A stretch of DNA of 64,000 nt from CAIKLP01 sp965279595. GTDB lineage: Bacteria > Bacteroidota > Bacteroidia > Sphingobacteriales > Sphingobacteriaceae. Each line of letters opens with the position of its first letter. The stretch's first letter is position 1. The notes beneath the pieces are model-generated. The model did not search any database. It was not told the origin of the DNA and saw only the letters and a list, made by a program, of their open reading frames with translations. The DNA is taken from assembly GCA_965279595.1 (NCBI GenBank), contig OZ257246.1:1798001-1862000 (forward strand). The letters run 5' to 3'. A program made the position numbers and the translations under genes. Below, in pieces: positions 61,095 to 64,000 of the stretch.

Positions 61095-61925
61095 TTACCT
61101 ACTTGATAATTCTAAATGTTTAGATTGTACTGCTTTTCCAAAAAAGGCAGTACCATGCTGGTCAAAATTTTCGGTATCATCTGTAGTATAAAAATCAATA
61201 TGATTTCCTTTTCTACATTGAACTTCCATTTCTGGATGGCGTTGTAAATAATCAGCTAAACTATCAGCTACTATTTTTCCTTGTGATAATAATTGAATAT
61301 TTGGAGGAGTTAATTCCCTAATTATTGGAAGTAAAAGAGGGTAGTGGGTACATGCCAATAATATGGTATCAATATTTGCAGACTTACTTAATAAGGCATC
61401 AATGTTTTTCTTAATAAAATATCGAGCGCCATCATTTTGATATTCATTATTTTCAACTAAAGGGACCCACATCGGACAAGCCTCTTGCATAACTTCTACA
61501 CCAGGATGTAATTTTTCAATTTCTAAAACATATGATTCAGAAGCGATAGTTCCATTGGTTCCCAATACACCCACTGTATTAGTTTTGGTATAGTTTCCAA
61601 TTATTTCTGCAGTGGGTCTAATAATTCCCAATACCCTTCGGTCTGGGAATTTTGTTAATAAATCTCTTTGTTGGATGGTGCGCAAAGCCCTTGCTGATGC
61701 AGTATTGCAAGCCAATAGTATCAATGGGCATCCCATTTCAAATAAATGCGTTACACATTCTAAAGTATAATTGTAAATGCTCTCAAATGATCGTGTACCG
61801 TATGGAGCTCTTGCATTATCACCTAAATAGATATAATCATAGTTAGGAAGCTTTGCAGTAATTTCTTTCAATACTGACAATCCACCATAACCTGAATCAA
61901 ATACACCTATTGGTCCTTCAATCAT
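61095..61925 (-). CDS. murI: Glutamate racemase
   Basis: 276 residues. The catalytic cysteines are in ACNTASARAL (about Cys 74) and LACTHYPLLLP (about Cys 192); the N-terminus PIGVFDSGYGGLSVL is conserved. It supplies D-glutamate for MurD. Spaced 12 bp from dapA and 12 bp from the DUF1801 gene, so one operon. Confidence 0.96.
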   Translation of the reverse strand: MIEGPIGVFDSGYGGLSVLKEITAKLPNYDYIYLGDNARAPYGTRSFESIYNYTLECVTHLFEMGCPLILLACNTASARALRTIQQRDLLTKFPDRRVLGIIRPTAEIIGNYTKTNTVGVLGTNGTIASESYVLEIEKLHPGVEVMQEACPMWVPLVENNEYQNDGARYFIKKNIDALLSKSANIDTILLACTHYPLLLPIIRELTPPNIQLLSQGKIVADSLADYLQRHPEMEVQCRKGNHIDFYTTDDTENFDQHGTAFFGKAVQSKHLELSSR

Positions 61926-61937
61926 TAAATTTTATTT

Positions 61938-62813
61938 TTAATATGAATCTACTGCTGCTTTAATTTTCTTGAAAGTGGCATCACTTACATTACATAAAGG
62001 TAAACGAACATAATCTTCGCAAATCCCTTTTAATTTTAATACTGCTTTTATTCCACCTGGACTTCCATCAACAAATAATAGATTGATAATATCAGTTAAT
62101 TTGTAGTGAAGTTTTCTAGCTTTTTCAAAATCTCCAGCCATTGCAAATCGCACCATTTGTGCAAAATCTTTAGGCCATGCATTTCCAACAACTGAAATTA
62201 CACCATGTGCACCTAATGCAATTAATGGCAAGGTGATTCCATCATCTCCTGAAATCAACATGAAATTTTTAGGTTTGTTTTTGATGATGGTCATCATCTG
62301 ATCAATATTTCCAGATGCTTCTTTTACCCCAATGATGTTTTTTTCTTCTGCCAATCTTAAAGTAGTTTCAGCAGTCATGTTAGTTCCTGTTCTTCCTGGA
62401 ACATTATATAAAATAATAGGAAGTGGAGCATGCTCAGCAACCATTTTATAATGTCTGTATATTCCTTCTTGATTAGGTTTATTATAATATGGTGCCACCG
62501 ATAATATGGCAGTGAATCCTTTTTTATCGAAGTGATTTAAATAATCACAAAGTTCACGAGTGTTGTTTCCTCCTAAACCAGCTACAATTGGAACACGGTT
62601 GTCAACTGTTTCAACAGTACAATCAAAAATAGCTTGTTTTTCATCCTTACTTAAAGTCACTGATTCGCCTGTAGTGCCCATTGGTACTAAGTAATCAACC
62701 TTATTGGTTATTAATGAATTGATTAGTTTTTTATAACTCTTAAAATCAATACTTCCATCAGCATGAAAAGGTGTAACTAATGCAACACCAGTTCCTAATA
62801 ATTTTGAACTCAT
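61938..62813 (-). CDS. dapA: 4-hydroxy-tetrahydrodipicolinate synthase
   Basis: 291 residues. Motifs GTTGES (47-51), the catalytic tyrosine in ILYNVPGRTG, and the Schiff-base lysine in IIGVKEASGN (about K163). It makes the precursor of lysine and meso-DAP, which links to the DAP-type MurE. Overlaps the DUF6913 gene by 4 bp. Confidence 0.96.
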   Translation of the reverse strand: MSSKLLGTGVALVTPFHADGSIDFKSYKKLINSLITNKVDYLVPMGTTGESVTLSKDEKQAIFDCTVETVDNRVPIVAGLGGNNTRELCDYLNHFDKKGFTAILSVAPYYNKPNQEGIYRHYKMVAEHAPLPIILYNVPGRTGTNMTAETTLRLAEEKNIIGVKEASGNIDQMMTIIKNKPKNFMLISGDDGITLPLIALGAHGVISVVGNAWPKDFAQMVRFAMAGDFEKARKLHYKLTDIINLLFVDGSPGGIKAVLKLKGICEDYVRLPLCNVSDATFKKIKAAVDSY

Positions 62814-63358
62814 TTTTTTATTTTTTGAAGATAATGTGTTAGTTGTTCAATTAAACTTTCCATTGAATTTGCTTTGTCATCTATCATAAAATCATAAGCA
62901 GCTACACTCGATTGGTTAAACTTGCCAACCCTCAACTTCGCCCTCGATAAAGATGATATATAATTTAAACTAAATTGGTTACTGTAATTTAAACTTATTA
63001 ATAAATCAAATTCTTTTTTATAAAATTTTTCTATCGACCCAAATCTTGGTCTGTGAAAAAAATCAAAATCATTATCAAATATATAATTCGGATTTTTCTC
63101 TTCTCCTTTATGTTTCTTTTGATAATCCTTAATTGCAATATAGCCGATAAATTCTACTTTCTTTCCTTCACTTTTTAATTTATCAATATACTTATTAGCG
63201 GTTTCAATATCTTCATCTGAATGAGCTACAAATAAAAGCCCTATTTCTTTTGTATCCTGAAACATCATTGTTTCACGGTGTATTCGTCTATTGAGTAAAT
63301 TTCTTTTTAAAGTTTTACGCGCAAAAAAATGACTAATTTGTCTAAATATTTTTTTCAT
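62810..63358 (-). CDS. DUF6913 family protein
   Basis: 182 residues, a Rossmann-like cytoplasmic protein. FVAHSDEDIETANKYIDKLKSEGKKVEFIGYI, then FDNDFDFFHRPRFGS and NFSNQFSLNYISSLSRAKLRVG-like sequence, the marks of this Bacteroidota-specific family. Function unknown. It leads the operon dapA-murI-DUF1801 and overlaps dapA by 4 bp, so a cell-wall link is plausible but unproven. Confidence 0.82.
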   Translation of the reverse strand: MKKIFRQISHFFARKTLKRNLLNRRIHRETMMFQDTKEIGLLFVAHSDEDIETANKYIDKLKSEGKKVEFIGYIAIKDYQKKHKGEEKNPNYIFDNDFDFFHRPRFGSIEKFYKKEFDLLISLNYSNQFSLNYISSLSRAKLRVGKFNQSSVAAYDFMIDDKANSMESLIEQLTHYLQKIKK

Positions 63359-63367
63359 AATGATTTA

Positions 63368-63375
63368 CAAAGGTA
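63368..63375 (-). promoter_or_regulatory. Candidate -7 box (TACCTTTG) for the DUF6913-dapA-murI operon
   Basis: TACCTTTG on the minus strand fits TAnnTTTG, only 10 bp before the DUF6913 ATG. TTTG elements lie 11, 16 and further bases upstream. It would give a very short leader. Confidence 0.42.
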
Positions 63376-63431
63376 TAATTTGAAAGCAAATCAAATGCAA
63401 TTTGTGATCGAATTATAGTAACATTGCTATT

Positions 63432-64000
63432 TTATGCTAAAAGTGCAATTAATTCTTGTTCAGAAATGATTGGAATCTTTAAATCAGTTGCCTTCTGTAA
63501 TTTAGCCGGACCCATATTATCACCTGCAACTAAGTAATTTAACTTCGCAGATATGCCACTTAGTATTTTTCCGCCGTTGGCTTCTATTTTTTCTTTTAAT
63601 TCTTCTCTTGAAAATTGAGTAAATACCCCTGATATAACAAATGTTTTATCTTTCAATTTTTCACTTTCCATTTGCCTTTCCACTTCATTGCTTTCAAATT
63701 GTAAGCCTTCACTTTTTAATAAAGCAATTAATTGTTGATGGCTTTCTACTTGAAAATAATTAATAACACTCTGCGCAATTCTTTCTCCAATTTCATCAAC
63801 TAATTTTAAACTTTCAAAATCTGCTAACATTAAGTTTTCAATAGTTTTAAAATGTTGAACAAGTTTTTTTGCAACTGTTTCTCCCACAAATCTAATTCCC
63901 AATCCAAACAATACTTTTTCAAAAGGATTCGCTTTTGATTTCTCAATACCCGCTAATAAATTTTTTACTGATTTTTCTGCAAATCTTTCCAAAGCAAGAA
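63432..64000 (-). CDS. ligA: NAD-dependent DNA ligase LigA, C-terminal part
   Basis: The visible 189 residues are the C-terminal part; the gene continues beyond the window. First comes the HhH domain: RFAEKSVKNLLAGIEKSK, then FGLGIRFVGETVAKKL. The BRCT domain follows (about the last 80 visible residues) with TFVISGVFTQFSREELKEKI and ANGGKILSGI. It seals nicks in DNA using NAD. No true start is visible; the apparent TTG at 63992 is internal. Confidence 0.95.
   Translation of the reverse strand, partial: LALERFAEKSVKNLLAGIEKSKANPFEKVLFGLGIRFVGETVAKKLVQHFKTIENLMLADFESLKLVDEIGERIAQSVINYFQVESHQQLIALLKSEGLQFESNEVERQMESEKLKDKTFVISGVFTQFSREELKEKIEANGGKILSGISAKLNYLVAGDNMGPAKLQKATDLKIPIISEQELIALLA

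Overview
The window is an AT-rich chromosomal segment of a Bacteroidota bacterium, probably of the Sphingobacteriia/Chitinophagia/Saprospiria side. The evidence is a protein with a type IX secretion C-terminal domain, FtsZ with the long tail and terminal NSFLHDNVD motif usual in this phylum, a short-LID adenylate kinase, families such as DUF6913 and DUF6132 that I know mainly from Bacteroidota, and TAnnTTTG promoter boxes. Shine-Dalgarno sequences are rare but clear before a few genes (rsmH, murG, the DUF2892 protein and the histone-like protein).

Layout. 1-3 kb: a sigma-54-type response regulator cut by the window edge, a CheY-like receiver, obgE and adk (all minus). 3.0-5.9 kb: a DUF2805 protein and an Mla-type lipid transport operon (permease, ATPase, MCE protein). 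5.9-9.6 kb: a thiol/sulfur redox cluster (rhodanese-thioredoxin lipoprotein, thioredoxin, OsmC, rhodanese, two small membrane proteins) headed by a Crp/Fnr regulator, with a divergent flavin reductase. 9.7-11.1 kb: an OmpA-type lipoprotein and a beta-barrel protein. 11.1-31.4 kb: an accessory tract, almost all minus strand, of small genes (GNATs, DUF1801 proteins, cupin, FMN reductase, FabV, SRAP protein, two hydrolases, an ArsR-AHSA1-DoxX operon, a beta-propeller protein, a T9SS cargo protein). It contains one frameshifted VOC gene and a degenerate TTGGA repeat. 31.6-41.2 kb: tRNA-Arg, peroxiredoxin, an RmlD-like reductase, malate dehydrogenase, a retropepsin-like protein, GyrB, SlyD, a Skp/OmpH protein, a nucleoside deaminase, and a two-component module (kinase, membrane protein, unknown protein, divergent NarL-type regulator).

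41.2-41.8 kb is a non-ordinary intergenic stretch. It holds an exact 17-bp repeat made of TACGTA palindromes, a long imperfect hairpin, two very small ORFs (one a 26-residue hydrophobic peptide), a strong terminator, and three phased MraZ boxes. 41.8-57.4 kb is the complete division and cell wall (dcw) cluster, mraZ to ftsZ, in one direction; murF, murB and ddl are not in it. 57.4-64 kb: an inverted TGTGTTRAT repeat, an alpha-oxoamine synthase, a histone H1-like protein, HemN, and a minus-strand operon DUF6913-dapA-murI-DUF1801, with the 3' part of ligA at the edge.

Functionally, murI, dapA and the dcw genes together supply D-Glu, meso-DAP and the lipid-linked peptidoglycan precursor; the MurE signature agrees with DAP-type peptidoglycan. 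The most interesting unexplained material is the small-gene/RNA locus at 41.2-41.6 kb next to the two-component module, followed by the regulator-led thiol cluster and the ArsR operator/promoter overlap. Starts were moved inward from the longest ORF where an ATG, signal peptide, promoter or ribosome site argued for it; those cases are stated.
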